This document shows positions 24,447 through 34,924 of a stretch of 64,000 bases of DNA, piece by piece. The notes under the pieces were generated by a model that saw only the letters and a program-made list of their open reading frames with translations, was not told the DNA's origin and ran no database searches. Made by a program: the position numbers and the translations under genes. The stretch is from Pseudomonadales bacterium (GTDB lineage: Bacteria; Pseudomonadota; Gammaproteobacteria; Pseudomonadales; JAHRWD01): assembly GCA_029210125.1 (NCBI GenBank), contig JARGPR010000005.1, positions 181,115 to 245,114 on the forward strand. The letters run 5' to 3'. How positions within the stretch are numbered: position 1 is the first letter of the stretch; the number at the start of each line of letters is the position of its first letter.

Positions 24447-25913
24447 CTATTCATCCATATTTATGATCAACTGGGCGTAGAACAGGATCATACGGCGATA
24501 GTCTTCAATGCCAATTCGTTCGTTAATACCATGAATTCTGCCTAAGTCATTCGGGCCAAGTACATAGGGCGCGAAGCGATAATTGTTATCAGCGACGTTT
24601 TGGTAATGAATCGAATCGGTACCCGCTAGCACTAAACCCGGGGCAAAAATGGCTCCCGGAAAGATCTGTTGAGCGGTTTTTCCTATGGTTAAGAATGCCG
24701 GATTGTCGGTGCTAGAGAGGGTCGAGGGTTCGTTAGGGGTATTGTTGGTCATGAAATCGAGGGTGATTGCTGGATCATTTATGGTCTCGATGACATGATT
24801 TTTAATATCTGTGGAACTTTGTCCCGGTAGTATACGGAAGTTCACAATAGCACTGGCCTTGGATGGTATTACATTTTCTTTAAATCCGCCCTCGATGATG
24901 GTAACTGCAGTGGTGCTGCGGATTACCGCAGCGGTTGATGTTTTTTTCAGTAGTGCAGAAACAATAGCCTCATCGAATAACCAGCGGTTGGCAAATAGAA
25001 TCTTCTCGAACAACCCCATTTCAGGTCCAATAAAGTCAAAGGTTTTTTCAGCGGTCCCCGCTAGTTTTGCGGGCAACTGATTTTCTTCGAGTGTTGTAAT
25101 AGCTCGGGCTAAAATGCCGATAGCACTAGGGTGAGCAGGCATAGAGGAGTGGCCGCTCTCTGCACGTGCCGTCAGCTTAAAAGTTACGTAACCCTTTTCG
25201 GCAATGCCGATGATAGCAGTTGTTTTTCCGGCGGGTGACAGTTCTTCGTTGAGAATAGCCATGCCTTCGTCGAGGGTGAATAGTGACGAAATGTTATGTT
25301 GCTCCATATAGGCAGCAATGTGGACTGCGCCTTGTGCGCCGCCAATTTCCTCATCATGACCAAAGGCGAGATAAACGGTTCTGCTTGGAACAAACCCCAA
25401 CACAATAAGTTGTTCGATAGCCTCCAGCACGCCAAATACAGTGGATTTATCATCCAGCGTTCCCCGGCCCCAGATAAAACCCTCTTCTACAGCGCCAGAG
25501 AAAGGTGGGTATTGCCACTGATCGAGCGTGCTTTCCTCCACTGGAACCACATCCGTATGGGCTAAAAAAGTGATGGGTTTGAGGGCGGTGTTTGTACCGG
25601 GCCACTTAAATAACAGCGACTTTTGGTTGATTACGGTTTTTTCCAGGTTTTGTTTGACCAGCGGGTAGCGATTGGATATCAGTTCAATCAGGCTCGAAAA
25701 GGGTTGCTCTTGCGAATGACTCATCTCTTGATGTGAAACAGTGGCGAGCTGAACCGCAGAGGAGAGTGTTTTTACTGCTCGGTTGATATCGATTTCAATA
25801 CCATCAATAGCAGCGACCTGAGGTTGCCTGGATGTAAAACGCAGCGTATTGACAGTGATACTGATGATCAGAAGCAGCGAGATGCTCGAAATAGTCAGGA
25901 CGATTTTTTTCAT
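24447..25913 (-). CDS. M20 family metallopeptidase (PM20D1/carboxypeptidase S-like)
   Basis: A 488-aa enzyme with an N-terminal membrane anchor or signal (VLTISSISLLLIISITVNTL). The di-zinc site is well marked: HTDVVPV (first His/Asp), GRGTLDDKST (bridging Asp), GHDEEIGG (general-base Glu pair), TLDEGMAI, and the C-terminal VLAGTDSIHY and LGRIHGINERI ligand. The dimerisation lid contains AESGHSSMPAHPSAIG. The length matches PM20D1-type N-acyl amino acid hydrolases better than dipeptidases. It probably hydrolyses N-acyl amino acids or peptides outside the cytoplasm. Confidence 0.88.
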   Translation of the reverse strand: MKKIVLTISSISLLLIISITVNTLRFTSRQPQVAAIDGIEIDINRAVKTLSSAVQLATVSHQEMSHSQEQPFSSLIELISNRYPLVKQNLEKTVINQKSLLFKWPGTNTALKPITFLAHTDVVPVEESTLDQWQYPPFSGAVEEGFIWGRGTLDDKSTVFGVLEAIEQLIVLGFVPSRTVYLAFGHDEEIGGAQGAVHIAAYMEQHNISSLFTLDEGMAILNEELSPAGKTTAIIGIAEKGYVTFKLTARAESGHSSMPAHPSAIGILARAITTLEENQLPAKLAGTAEKTFDFIGPEMGLFEKILFANRWLFDEAIVSALLKKTSTAAVIRSTTAVTIIEGGFKENVIPSKASAIVNFRILPGQSSTDIKNHVIETINDPAITLDFMTNNTPNEPSTLSSTDNPAFLTIGKTAQQIFPGAIFAPGLVLAGTDSIHYQNVADNNYRFAPYVLGPNDLGRIHGINERIGIEDYRRMILFYAQLIINMDE

Positions 25914-26103
25914 ATGCTTAAGCCGGCTCTAGTATTGGGTCGAGACCCTAATCAAGGGGGGCTACTCAAGATACTGAGAGGCACATAAGATACCAGTCTG
26001 TAACCGGAGGATGCTACTATCTAGCCATTCGCTTACTATGCGCTAACCACGCGAACGGACGATCCATTTCACAGTATCAAATCACTAACAGGGAAGAATA
26101 ACA

Positions 26104-26898
26104 ATGAATGACCTGGCAAATATTATCGCCGATTTACGGGCCGAAGGAGAGCAGCTCTGCACTTTTCTGGCCACTTTGGATGAGGCTGACTGGTCTCGCG
26201 CCACCACCTTTAAATCTTGGACAGTTAATGATGTGGTTGAGCATCTTCATATGTCAGATTTTCTGGCGGTCACCTCCCACAAAGGGTCGGATCAGTTTGC
26301 TGCGGTTATGAAGCAGATGAGTGATCCCAATCTAAAAGCGGGTGAATTCTCCAAACAGGTCACAAACAATACCTCTGGACTTGATCTGCTGAACCGCTGG
26401 AAAACGCTGTTTGATGAGATGTGTGATCGATTCGCTGCCACCGAGCCGAGTCGTCGTCTCACCTGGGTAGGCCCAGACATGGGTATATCGATGTTTGCCA
26501 CCGCCCGCTTTATGGAAACCTGGTCCCACAGCTGGGCAATTTACGATCTAATGGGCGTACCCAAAATATCGACCGACTCGATCAAAAATATCGCGACTAT
26601 CGGTATCAAAACCTATGGCTGGACTTTCGTTAACCGCAAAGAAGTGCCGCCCGAGCCAAAGCCCTACGTGAAGTTAACCGCACCCTCGGGTGAGGTTTGG
26701 AGCTGGAATGAACCGCAAAGTGATAACGTCGTCGAAGGCGATGCGGTCGAGTTCTGTCAGGTTGTAACACAGGTTCGGAATATTGCTGACGTGAATTTGT
26801 TGGTTACAGGTGAGCCTGCAACTCAATGGATGGATGTTGCTCAGTGTTTCGCTGGCCCGCCGAATGATCCACCGGTACCCGGAAGCCGCCTGAAATAA
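26104..26898 (+). CDS. TIGR03084-type DinB/maleylpyruvate-isomerase-like metal-binding protein
   Basis: A 264-aa protein. The N-terminal half is a DinB-like four-helix bundle with the metal-site segment WTVNDVVEHLHMSDFLA and a later histidine in RFMETWSHSWAIYD. The C-terminal part (KPYVKLTAPSGEVWSWNEP, VTQVRNIADVNLLVTGEPATQWM) matches the sterol-carrier-like end of TIGR03084 proteins related to mycothiol-dependent maleylpyruvate isomerase. In actinobacteria and some marine gammaproteobacteria these genes occur with CoA-linked catabolic genes. The reaction is not known. GGAAG Shine-Dalgarno. Confidence 0.82.
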   Translation: MNDLANIIADLRAEGEQLCTFLATLDEADWSRATTFKSWTVNDVVEHLHMSDFLAVTSHKGSDQFAAVMKQMSDPNLKAGEFSKQVTNNTSGLDLLNRWKTLFDEMCDRFAATEPSRRLTWVGPDMGISMFATARFMETWSHSWAIYDLMGVPKISTDSIKNIATIGIKTYGWTFVNRKEVPPEPKPYVKLTAPSGEVWSWNEPQSDNVVEGDAVEFCQVVTQVRNIADVNLLVTGEPATQWMDVAQCFAGPPNDPPVPGSRLK

Positions 26899-26939
26899 CG
26901 TGGTTCGGTAATTGTTAGCAGTTATTGGAGGTTCACTGG

Positions 26940-27482
26940 TTATTCAGTATCAAGATTGTTGGTAAAAAATGCCGCATCGGATTTTCGGATTTGGCGTATC
27001 CGCGCCTGCGCCGAAGCGGATTCATCTGTAGATGCCAATTGCATAAAGTGTAGCGCTTCCCGCTGGTATTCAGGGTATTGAAGCGCCAATTCGTAGAACC
27101 CACTGTAGGCCCAGGCCCGGACAAACTTATTCGGGTCCTGCAAACAGTCACGAAGAAAACACTTAACCGTACCTTTTTCTTTTTTGCCGATGACTAGATA
27201 TGAGATCGACTGAAGCAGATGGAGCCGTGCCTGCCAACCTTGAAGCTGGCGTGCGGCTTTAAAAACTCTGCTGACTTGATGGGTATCGAGTTTCTGCTTG
27301 TTGGTAAGATATTCTTTTAGCAGCCAGGTTGCGCCGGACTGAAAAGCAGTAGTTTCAAGGGAGTTGAGTAGATGCTCGATAAATTGCGTATCGGTAATCT
27401 GTCGATCATAAATTTCATTGATTTGATCGGCGGAGCGGCCATCCCAGCTGAGTAGATCGTCATTGAAGCGTTTAAGTGACAT
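26940..27482 (-). CDS. HEAT-like helical repeat protein of unknown function
   Basis: A 180-aa soluble, mostly helical protein. The central part (FLRDCLQDPNKFVRAWAYSGFYELALQYPEY) reads like a HEAT repeat with the typical D-P-N-x-x-V-R-A-W-A turn, preceded by helices with WLLKEYL and ARLHLLQSISYL. No catalytic residues stand out. It probably is a protein-binding scaffold. It converges on the TIGR03084-type gene with 41 bp between stops. Confidence 0.65.
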   Translation of the reverse strand: MSLKRFNDDLLSWDGRSADQINEIYDRQITDTQFIEHLLNSLETTAFQSGATWLLKEYLTNKQKLDTHQVSRVFKAARQLQGWQARLHLLQSISYLVIGKKEKGTVKCFLRDCLQDPNKFVRAWAYSGFYELALQYPEYQREALHFMQLASTDESASAQARIRQIRKSDAAFFTNNLDTE

Positions 27483-27797
27483 GGATCAAGCCTCGCTAAT
27501 TTAGAGTTGCGGCACTACCCTGGCTTAATGTTATACCCTTGGGCGATTGTGGCTGACAAACACCATGCGAGCGCGAAAAGAGCGAGACTCGAACTTTGTC
27601 GACCTTGTTTCAGATTGTGTCGGCGGGTATTCTGCCTACGCACGGCTGAACAGTGCTTGTGGGCAAATCGCAGGTTATCAGTCATCCAGAACAGATTAAA
27701 TAGGGACGTTTCAGCCTTTATTGAGTGAAATCTCAAATAATGCCCTGGCATAAAGCTACGAGCGGCTATAAATTGATTTTATAAGAGAGGAATAGAC
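27483..27797. other. Divergent intergenic region upstream of the EthA-type BVMO
   Basis: These 315 bp contain no supported gene. Short frames on both strands lack starts with Shine-Dalgarno sites. The region must carry the promoters of the HEAT-like gene and of the monooxygenase. GAGAGGAA precedes the latter's ATG. Confidence 0.5.
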
Positions 27798-29300
27798 ATG
27801 AGTGTTGCAACTGCATCCAGCAGCGTACAAACCCAAATCGCAGGTCATTTTGATGTCCTGATCGTAGGTGCCGGTATTTCCGGTATCGACGCCGCCTATC
27901 ATCTACAGAAAGATTGTCCCGAAAAAAGCTTTACGGTGCTGGAAAGCCAGGGCAGCTTTGGTGGTACCTGGGAGTTTCATAAATATCCTGGTGTTCGATC
28001 AGATAGCGACCTGTATACCTTCGGTTATAAATGGAAGCCCTGGGTCGATGCGCCAATAGCATCAGCCCCTGAAATTTTAAGGTATCTTGACGAAGCACTA
28101 GATGAGCAGGATCTCAAAAAGCATATTCGATATAAGCATCAGGTGAAATCCGCTAGTTGGAGTACCGAAGCGCAGCAATGGGATCTGACCGTTGAAGAGC
28201 TGGATTCCGGCGAACTACTGCATTTTACCTGTGGTTTCCTGTGGATGTGCCAGGGTTATTACAAATTCGATGGTGGGTATATTCCAGACTGGCCAGGTAA
28301 AGAGACATTTAAGGGCGACCTTATCCACCCAATGGAGTGGAAAGAAGATTACGACTACTCGGATAAAGAGGTGGTTGTAATTGGCTCCGGTGCTACTGCT
28401 GCGACCATCGTTCCGGCTATGGCGGGCAAAGCAAAACATGTGACCGTATTGCAGCGTTCCCCCACTTATTTTAGCCCTGGCCGCAATAAAAATGAGTTGG
28501 CTGACACGCTACGAGAACTTGATATCCCAGAAGAGTGGACCCATGAAATTGTCCGTCAACAGGTCCTCAAAGAGGGCGGAGCGATTGCCGATCTAGCCTT
28601 TTCGCAGCCGGAAATGCTGAAAGAGCAGTTGATTGGTGTGGTAAGGGAGCACCTTGGCGATGATTACGATGTAGATACCCATTTCACCCCCTCCTACGAG
28701 CCATGGCGTCAGCGTTTAGCGTTTGTGCCCGATGGTGATTTGTTCAAAGGTATTAAGGCCGGCCTGGCTTCAATGTGTACTGACCATATTGAAAGCTTCA
28801 ATGAAAATGGCATCTTACTTAAATCAGGCAAGCAACTGGATGCGGATATTATTGTTAGCGCAACCGGTTTCAATCTATGCGTGCTGGGTGACATTGATTT
28901 CAGTGTCGATGGTAAACCAGTCGATTTTTCAAAGACTACAACCTACCGTGGTTGCATGTTCACTGGTGTGCCCAACATGGCCTGGGTATTCGGTTACTTT
29001 CGATCTAGCTGGACACTGCGGGCTGATCTGATTTCAGAGCTAATGTGCCGCATGTTCAACCACATGAAGGGCAAAAACAGCACGGTGGTAACACCAACAC
29101 TGCGTGATATGGATAAAAACATGGCAAGCCTGCCGTGGATCGATCCCGATAACTTTAATCCGGGATATTTGCAGCGTGGCATGCACGCAATGCCCAAGCA
29201 AGGCGACCAGGAACCATGGATCTTTACTCAGGATTATCAACTTGAGAAAGAAGAGTTCCCGGCAGCCAATCTTGATGATGGCTCTCTAGTCTACAGCTAG
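27798..29300 (+). CDS. Flavin-containing Baeyer-Villiger monooxygenase, EthA type
   Basis: A 500-aa class B flavoprotein monooxygenase. FAD-binding GAGISG is at 24-29, the BVMO fingerprint F-x-G-x3-H-x3-W at 171-181 (FKGDLIHPMEW; the usual final Pro/Asp is altered) and the NADPH-binding GSGATA at about 196. ATGFNL near 356 is the conserved third motif. The sequence tracks mycobacterial EthA closely (YPGVRSDSDLYTFG, QRSPTYF, PSYEPWRQRL, PKQGDQEPW). EthA-type enzymes insert oxygen next to ketones or oxidise thioamides. Here a long-chain or cyclic ketone is likely. A second BVMO follows after a strong hairpin. Confidence 0.92.
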   Translation: MSVATASSSVQTQIAGHFDVLIVGAGISGIDAAYHLQKDCPEKSFTVLESQGSFGGTWEFHKYPGVRSDSDLYTFGYKWKPWVDAPIASAPEILRYLDEALDEQDLKKHIRYKHQVKSASWSTEAQQWDLTVEELDSGELLHFTCGFLWMCQGYYKFDGGYIPDWPGKETFKGDLIHPMEWKEDYDYSDKEVVVIGSGATAATIVPAMAGKAKHVTVLQRSPTYFSPGRNKNELADTLRELDIPEEWTHEIVRQQVLKEGGAIADLAFSQPEMLKEQLIGVVREHLGDDYDVDTHFTPSYEPWRQRLAFVPDGDLFKGIKAGLASMCTDHIESFNENGILLKSGKQLDADIIVSATGFNLCVLGDIDFSVDGKPVDFSKTTTYRGCMFTGVPNMAWVFGYFRSSWTLRADLISELMCRMFNHMKGKNSTVVTPTLRDMDKNMASLPWIDPDNFNPGYLQRGMHAMPKQGDQEPWIFTQDYQLEKEEFPAANLDDGSLVYS

Positions 29301-29315
29301 GAAGCTGCGTTATAT

Positions 29316-29373
29316 CCCCTCCAGTGAGGTCTTTCATTGAGCAATATGTCAATGAAAGACCTCACTGGAGGGG
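29316..29373. terminator. 25-bp perfect hairpin between the two BVMO genes
   Basis: The arms 29316-29340 and 29349-29373 are perfectly complementary over 25 bp with an 8-nt loop (GCAATATG). No T-run follows on the plus strand, so intrinsic termination is not certain. It may separate expression of the two monooxygenases or stabilise the upstream mRNA. Confidence 0.7.
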
Positions 29374-29441
29374 GCTCCCATAAAAACTCCCAATATTTTA
29401 TCTTGCATCAATCCATCTTTCCGGTAGACCTAATCCCCTAA

Positions 29442-31178
<1,737 letters not shown>

Positions 31179-31262
31179 AATAGCGTATCAGTAATAAGCC
31201 GCCTGAAACATAGCGAGCGCGAGTAAGCATAATAATAAAAACAAACAAAAAGGATTATTACA

Positions 31263-31709
31263 ATGAGTAACGTTACTGAAGTGAGCGGGCTGAGTGAAGT
31301 TGGCAACATGAAGGAACTAAGCCCCGCTGAAAAAGCGCTCAAAATTACCGACTATGGCAGCCGGTTTTTTGTGCTTGGCCAGGTCGGCGCTGTGATTGTC
31401 GCAATGACATCCTTGCATCCATTCTTTGCACTTTACAATATCCCAGCTGCCATCATGTTGGCCCTCACGATCGTTTGGGATTTGTGGGAGAGTGCCAGTA
31501 AATCAGCTAAAAAAATGATAGCCCTGGTATCTTTAGCCGCTGGCGTGATTATCCAGGTAAACAGTATCGGTAAATTTATTCTTCCGGAGGTTGTTGATCC
31601 CGAAATGGCTTATATGGCCTCTATCACAATGACCGGTGGTGCCATTGGTCACTTGATTATGATTATTGCGGCGATACAAGGGCTGAAAGCCGTAAAATAT
31701 ATGGACTAA
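31263..31709 (+). CDS. Small four-helix membrane protein of unknown function
   Basis: A 148-aa protein with about four TM helices (VGAVIVAMTSL.., FFALYNIPAAIMLALTIVWDLW, MIALVSLAAGVIIQV, MTGGAIGHLIMIIAAIQGL). A short soluble N terminus (LSPAEKALKITDYGSRFF) precedes them. AAAGGA precedes the ATG. I do not recognise a family. Its position behind the second BVMO suggests involvement with the hydrophobic substrate or product of that enzyme (inference). Confidence 0.65.
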   Translation: MSNVTEVSGLSEVGNMKELSPAEKALKITDYGSRFFVLGQVGAVIVAMTSLHPFFALYNIPAAIMLALTIVWDLWESASKSAKKMIALVSLAAGVIIQVNSIGKFILPEVVDPEMAYMASITMTGGAIGHLIMIIAAIQGLKAVKYMD

Positions 31710-31894
31710 ATTCAGCCGCAGCCTATGCACGAATGTAGGTTTTCTAAATCGTGCAGGTGACTGTATTAGCTTTAAATACGTGCAGTCACTGGCGCAAAGC
31801 CAGCGTGTAATTAGATGATTAATCGCTGCGTTTCCTTCTTATACCGCTCTTGCCCTATTGTTCTCAGTCACACTTATCGGGCATTGAATAAGCA

Positions 31895-31913
31895 GATAAT
31901 GATTCACTTAATA
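31895..31913 (+). promoter_or_regulatory. Fur-box-like sequence upstream of the T_hemolysin-HDO cluster
   Basis: GATAATGATTCACTTAATA (31895-31913) matches the first nine bases of the 19-bp Fur consensus exactly and, by my count, 13 of 19 overall. It lies about 60 bp upstream of the first gene of a cluster that contains a diiron-type oxidase and an FTR1 iron permease. It is a candidate only, because AT-rich sequence can give such matches by chance. Confidence 0.35.
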
Positions 31914-31972
31914 CTGTATTAAGGTTTGCAATCTATGCTAATTCCTATTGATGGATGAGATGGGGATTATGT

Positions 31973-32692
31973 ATGCAGACGTTCGTGCAACACCGGCTCC
32001 AAAAAAGGAGCCCGCAACCGTTTAAAGATAGCGGTCGGATACTTTCCCCTAGGCCTGAGTTTGATCTCTACTCGGCCTCCTCCTGCGGACGATCGCAGAT
32101 TGAGAGCTATATTGCCGAACAGTTTAATGCTGTATACGGCGCTTCTATTGCTGGATTTATGCCGCAACTGTTGACGATGCGTTGCCTCGGAAAACTGAGC
32201 GCTGTAGCCGGGCTGCGAGCCGCAGGTACGCAACGACTTTTTCTTGAGAACTATTTTTCCTATCCGATTGAGCAGGTTATTGCAGATAAGACCGGCCGCT
32301 CAATCAATCGGAATAACGTATTGGAAATTGGCAACCTGGTGGCCACCCGTCGAGGCTCCAGTCAGATTTTATTTGTACTGTTAGCCGAGTTGTTAAAACA
32401 AGCTGATTTCGAGTGGGTAGTGGTTACCGCTACACCCCAGGTTGAAAAATCCCTTCGCAGGTTAGGTATCAAAATATATATTTTAGGAGAAGCTGACCCC
32501 GGCTTACTTCCCGAATCAAGTGCGGATGACTGGGGTTCCTATTACGACAGCAAACCTAAGGTGATGGCGGGCAGGGTATGCCCTGAATTAATCGAACTGA
32601 AAACGGGAAAAAAACTCGCTGCTATTTTGGCTTTATACCAGCGCGAGATAAAAGCGTTGGCGGCCAACTTGAATCAGCAGAGGTTCCTTTAA
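31973..32692 (+). CDS. Thermostable-hemolysin (delta-VPH) family protein, GNAT/acyl-synthase-like
   Basis: A 239-aa protein of the T_hemolysin family named after Vibrio delta-VPH. Recognisable parts are YIAEQFNAVYGASIAGFMPQLLT, AVAGLRAAG, LFLENYFSYPIEQVI and EIGNLVATRRGSSQILFVLL, the last resembling the acetyl-CoA-binding strand-helix of GNAT and autoinducer-synthase folds. It has no signal peptide or membrane-pore features, so a cytoplasmic acyl- or aminoacyl-transfer role is more likely than haemolysis (inference). Start ATG 31973 follows a GGGG Shine-Dalgarno; ATG 31955 is an alternative. Its TAA overlaps the ligase ATG (TAATG). Confidence 0.82.
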   Translation: MQTFVQHRLQKRSPQPFKDSGRILSPRPEFDLYSASSCGRSQIESYIAEQFNAVYGASIAGFMPQLLTMRCLGKLSAVAGLRAAGTQRLFLENYFSYPIEQVIADKTGRSINRNNVLEIGNLVATRRGSSQILFVLLAELLKQADFEWVVVTATPQVEKSLRRLGIKIYILGEADPGLLPESSADDWGSYYDSKPKVMAGRVCPELIELKTGKKLAAILALYQREIKALAANLNQQRFL

Positions 32693-34227
32693 TGAAATCG
32701 ATTATTCAGTCACTTGATATTAAATCCAGAGGCAGTGAGATCATTGCCCGGGATTCGAATCAGACATTAACTCTTACTGGATTGGTTGATGGATGCGCAC
32801 AATTGGTCCACGAGTTGGCTAGTCATCGTATACAAACGCTGGCGTTACACGCCGATAACAGTGTCAACTGGTTGTTGATTGATCTTGCTTGTCAGCAGGC
32901 TGGTATTTGCCTGGTTCCGCTACCGACATTTTTTTCTGCGGAGCAGTTACAACATGTTTTTGATACTGCGCCAATCGATGCGTTGATTTGCGAAAAATCA
33001 GATCAAGTTTCACTGGATCAATTCGCATTGATTAACCATGGGCGTATTAAATATCGATTGGATAGCGGTATCGAGGGGTTTCAACTGGTGGGTGTGAATA
33101 GTCCGGTAAATTCATCAGTACTGCCGGAAAATACCGGAAAAATCACCTTTACCTCAGGTTCTACCGGCAGCCCAAAGGGTGTATGTCTGAGTAATCAGCA
33201 GATGATCAAGCAGGCACAAGCTTTGGTTGAAGCCGTTGATCTGCGGCATCCTCGCCACCTCTGTTTGTTGCCGTTAAGCACGTTGCTGGAAAATGTTGCA
33301 GGGCTGTACGCGCCATTGCTAGCGGATGGTGAAGTATTTATACCGGGGTTAGCAGAGGTCGGATTTGAGGGTAGCTCTTCAGTCAATCCACTCACGCTGA
33401 TCACCATAATTAGTCAATTCCAACCCGATACCCTGATCCTGATCCCGCAACTTTTAGTAGTGTTGGTCGCCGCTGTAAAAATGGGTTGGCAACCACCCGA
33501 AACACTTAAATTTGTGGCCGTTGGCGGCAGCCGTGTTTCCGAGAGTTTATTGCAGGAAGCTCATGAGCTTGGAATACCCGCCTTTGAAGGTTACGGTCTG
33601 TCCGAATGTGCCTCCGTAGTTAGCCTGAATACGCGAACAAACCAGAACCACAAAAGCAGTGGCAGGCCGTTGCCCCACCTCAGCGTGGAAATAGTCGGGG
33701 ATGACATGGAAGGTGAAATTAAGGATGGTGAAATTGTAGTTACTGGCAACGCCATGTTGGGCTACGTCGGCGAACCCGCGAGCTGGGGAAAGGACGCGAT
33801 TCGTACCGGCGATACCGGGCGTATTGATCCCGACGGTTGTCTTCATATTAATGGCCGGATCAAAAATGTATTGATCTCAAGTTACGGTAGAAATATCAAT
33901 CCCGAATGGGTAGAAAGTGAGCTGCTCGGTTTTGCGAAAATTGCAGAATGTGTAGTTTTTGGCGATGCGAAACCCTATTGCGTAGCGCTCATTGCAGTCC
34001 GCGATCCAACTTTAACGGACAACGAAATCCAGGCATTAGTCGATAGCGCAAACCGTCAGTTGCCAGATTATGCATGCATTTCGAATTGGGCTCGCTTATC
34101 TGAATCCCTGGCTCGGCAACCACAACTGGTTACAGAAAATGGCCGGCCCAAACGGGATGCTATTTTTGCCCGCTACCAAAATCAAATCGAAGATCTATAT
34201 CCAAAAACAAAGGTACAGAATCAATGA
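32692..34227 (+). CDS. AMP-forming acyl/aryl-adenylating ligase
   Basis: A 511-aa ANL-superfamily enzyme. The phosphate loop TFTSGSTGSPKG is at 152-163, GYGLSECA (A5) at about 300-307 and RTGDTG (A7) at about 371, then IKNVLISSYGRNINPEWVES (A8 hinge). The C-terminal catalytic lysine region reads ENGRPKRDAI. It activates a carboxylic acid as an adenylate, probably a fatty acid, with transfer to CoA or directly to a partner. It overlaps the upstream T_hemolysin gene by one base and the downstream oxidase gene by four (ATGA), implying a coupled pathway. Confidence 0.9.
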   Translation: MKSIIQSLDIKSRGSEIIARDSNQTLTLTGLVDGCAQLVHELASHRIQTLALHADNSVNWLLIDLACQQAGICLVPLPTFFSAEQLQHVFDTAPIDALICEKSDQVSLDQFALINHGRIKYRLDSGIEGFQLVGVNSPVNSSVLPENTGKITFTSGSTGSPKGVCLSNQQMIKQAQALVEAVDLRHPRHLCLLPLSTLLENVAGLYAPLLADGEVFIPGLAEVGFEGSSSVNPLTLITIISQFQPDTLILIPQLLVVLVAAVKMGWQPPETLKFVAVGGSRVSESLLQEAHELGIPAFEGYGLSECASVVSLNTRTNQNHKSSGRPLPHLSVEIVGDDMEGEIKDGEIVVTGNAMLGYVGEPASWGKDAIRTGDTGRIDPDGCLHINGRIKNVLISSYGRNINPEWVESELLGFAKIAECVVFGDAKPYCVALIAVRDPTLTDNEIQALVDSANRQLPDYACISNWARLSESLARQPQLVTENGRPKRDAIFARYQNQIEDLYPKTKVQNQ

Positions 34228-34895
34228 AATTTTTTGAGAAACTACAAACCGAAACGGAACAGGAGCGTGAGGAACTAAGCCGTGCCCCTATCATTATTGA
34301 CTGTATGAACGGTGATATCTGTCTGGATGATTATGTTGCTTTTTTGTGTCAGGCCTATCATCACGTTAAACACACGATTCCGTTGTTAATGGCGGTAGGT
34401 GCACGGCTTCCGGAGGAGAAAGAGTGGTTACGGGTTGCGGTGGCTGAGTACATCGAAGAGGAGATGGGACACCAAGAATGGATTCTAAACGACATTGCAG
34501 CCTGCGGTTATGACAAAGAAGTCGCTCGGCGCAGCAAACCCAATGTCAGTACTGAGTTGATGGTGAGCTACGCCTACGACATGATCAATCGAGTCAACCC
34601 TTTGGGTTTTTTTGGCATGGTTCATGTACTGGAAGGCACCAGTGTCACATTGGCAGATAAAGCCGCTCACAGTATTTTAGAGACGCTTAAACTTCCTGTA
34701 GGTGCTTTTTCTTACATGATCTCCCATGGCTCTCTGGACCAGGAGCACATTAAATTTTTTGAAGAGTTGATGGACCGTATCGAAGACCAGGCTGAGCAAC
34801 AGCAGATTATTCACTGCGCTAAAGTGTTCTATAAATTGTACGGCGATATCTATCGTTCGCTGAATACTAATCACGGTATTTCACGTGCGGCCTAA
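34224..34895 (+). CDS. Heme-oxygenase-like diiron oxidase (iron-containing redox enzyme family)
   Basis: A 223-aa all-helical protein of the TenA/heme-oxygenase-like fold. The metal-ligand pattern of HDO enzymes is visible: His46/47/50 in QAYHHVKH, E79-E80-x2-H83 in EEEMGHQEW, and H168-x3-D172-x-E-H175 in HGSLDQEH. HDOs such as UndA and SznF use a diiron centre and O2 for desaturation, decarboxylation, N-oxygenation or chain cleavage. Gene overlap with the ligase suggests the substrate is the acid activated there, or its amide. Classical TenA (thiaminase II) is less likely because of the carboxylate/His metal set and context. Confidence 0.82.
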   Translation: MKFFEKLQTETEQEREELSRAPIIIDCMNGDICLDDYVAFLCQAYHHVKHTIPLLMAVGARLPEEKEWLRVAVAEYIEEEMGHQEWILNDIAACGYDKEVARRSKPNVSTELMVSYAYDMINRVNPLGFFGMVHVLEGTSVTLADKAAHSILETLKLPVGAFSYMISHGSLDQEHIKFFEELMDRIEDQAEQQQIIHCAKVFYKLYGDIYRSLNTNHGISRAA

Positions 34896-34924
34896 CCAGT
34901 GACCTGTCTTTATGGGTGGTATCT

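Noticed and set aside
34224..34895. Thiaminase II (TenA)
   Set aside because: The metal-binding Glu/His/Asp pattern, absence of thiamine genes and coupling to a ligase favour the diiron oxidase family.
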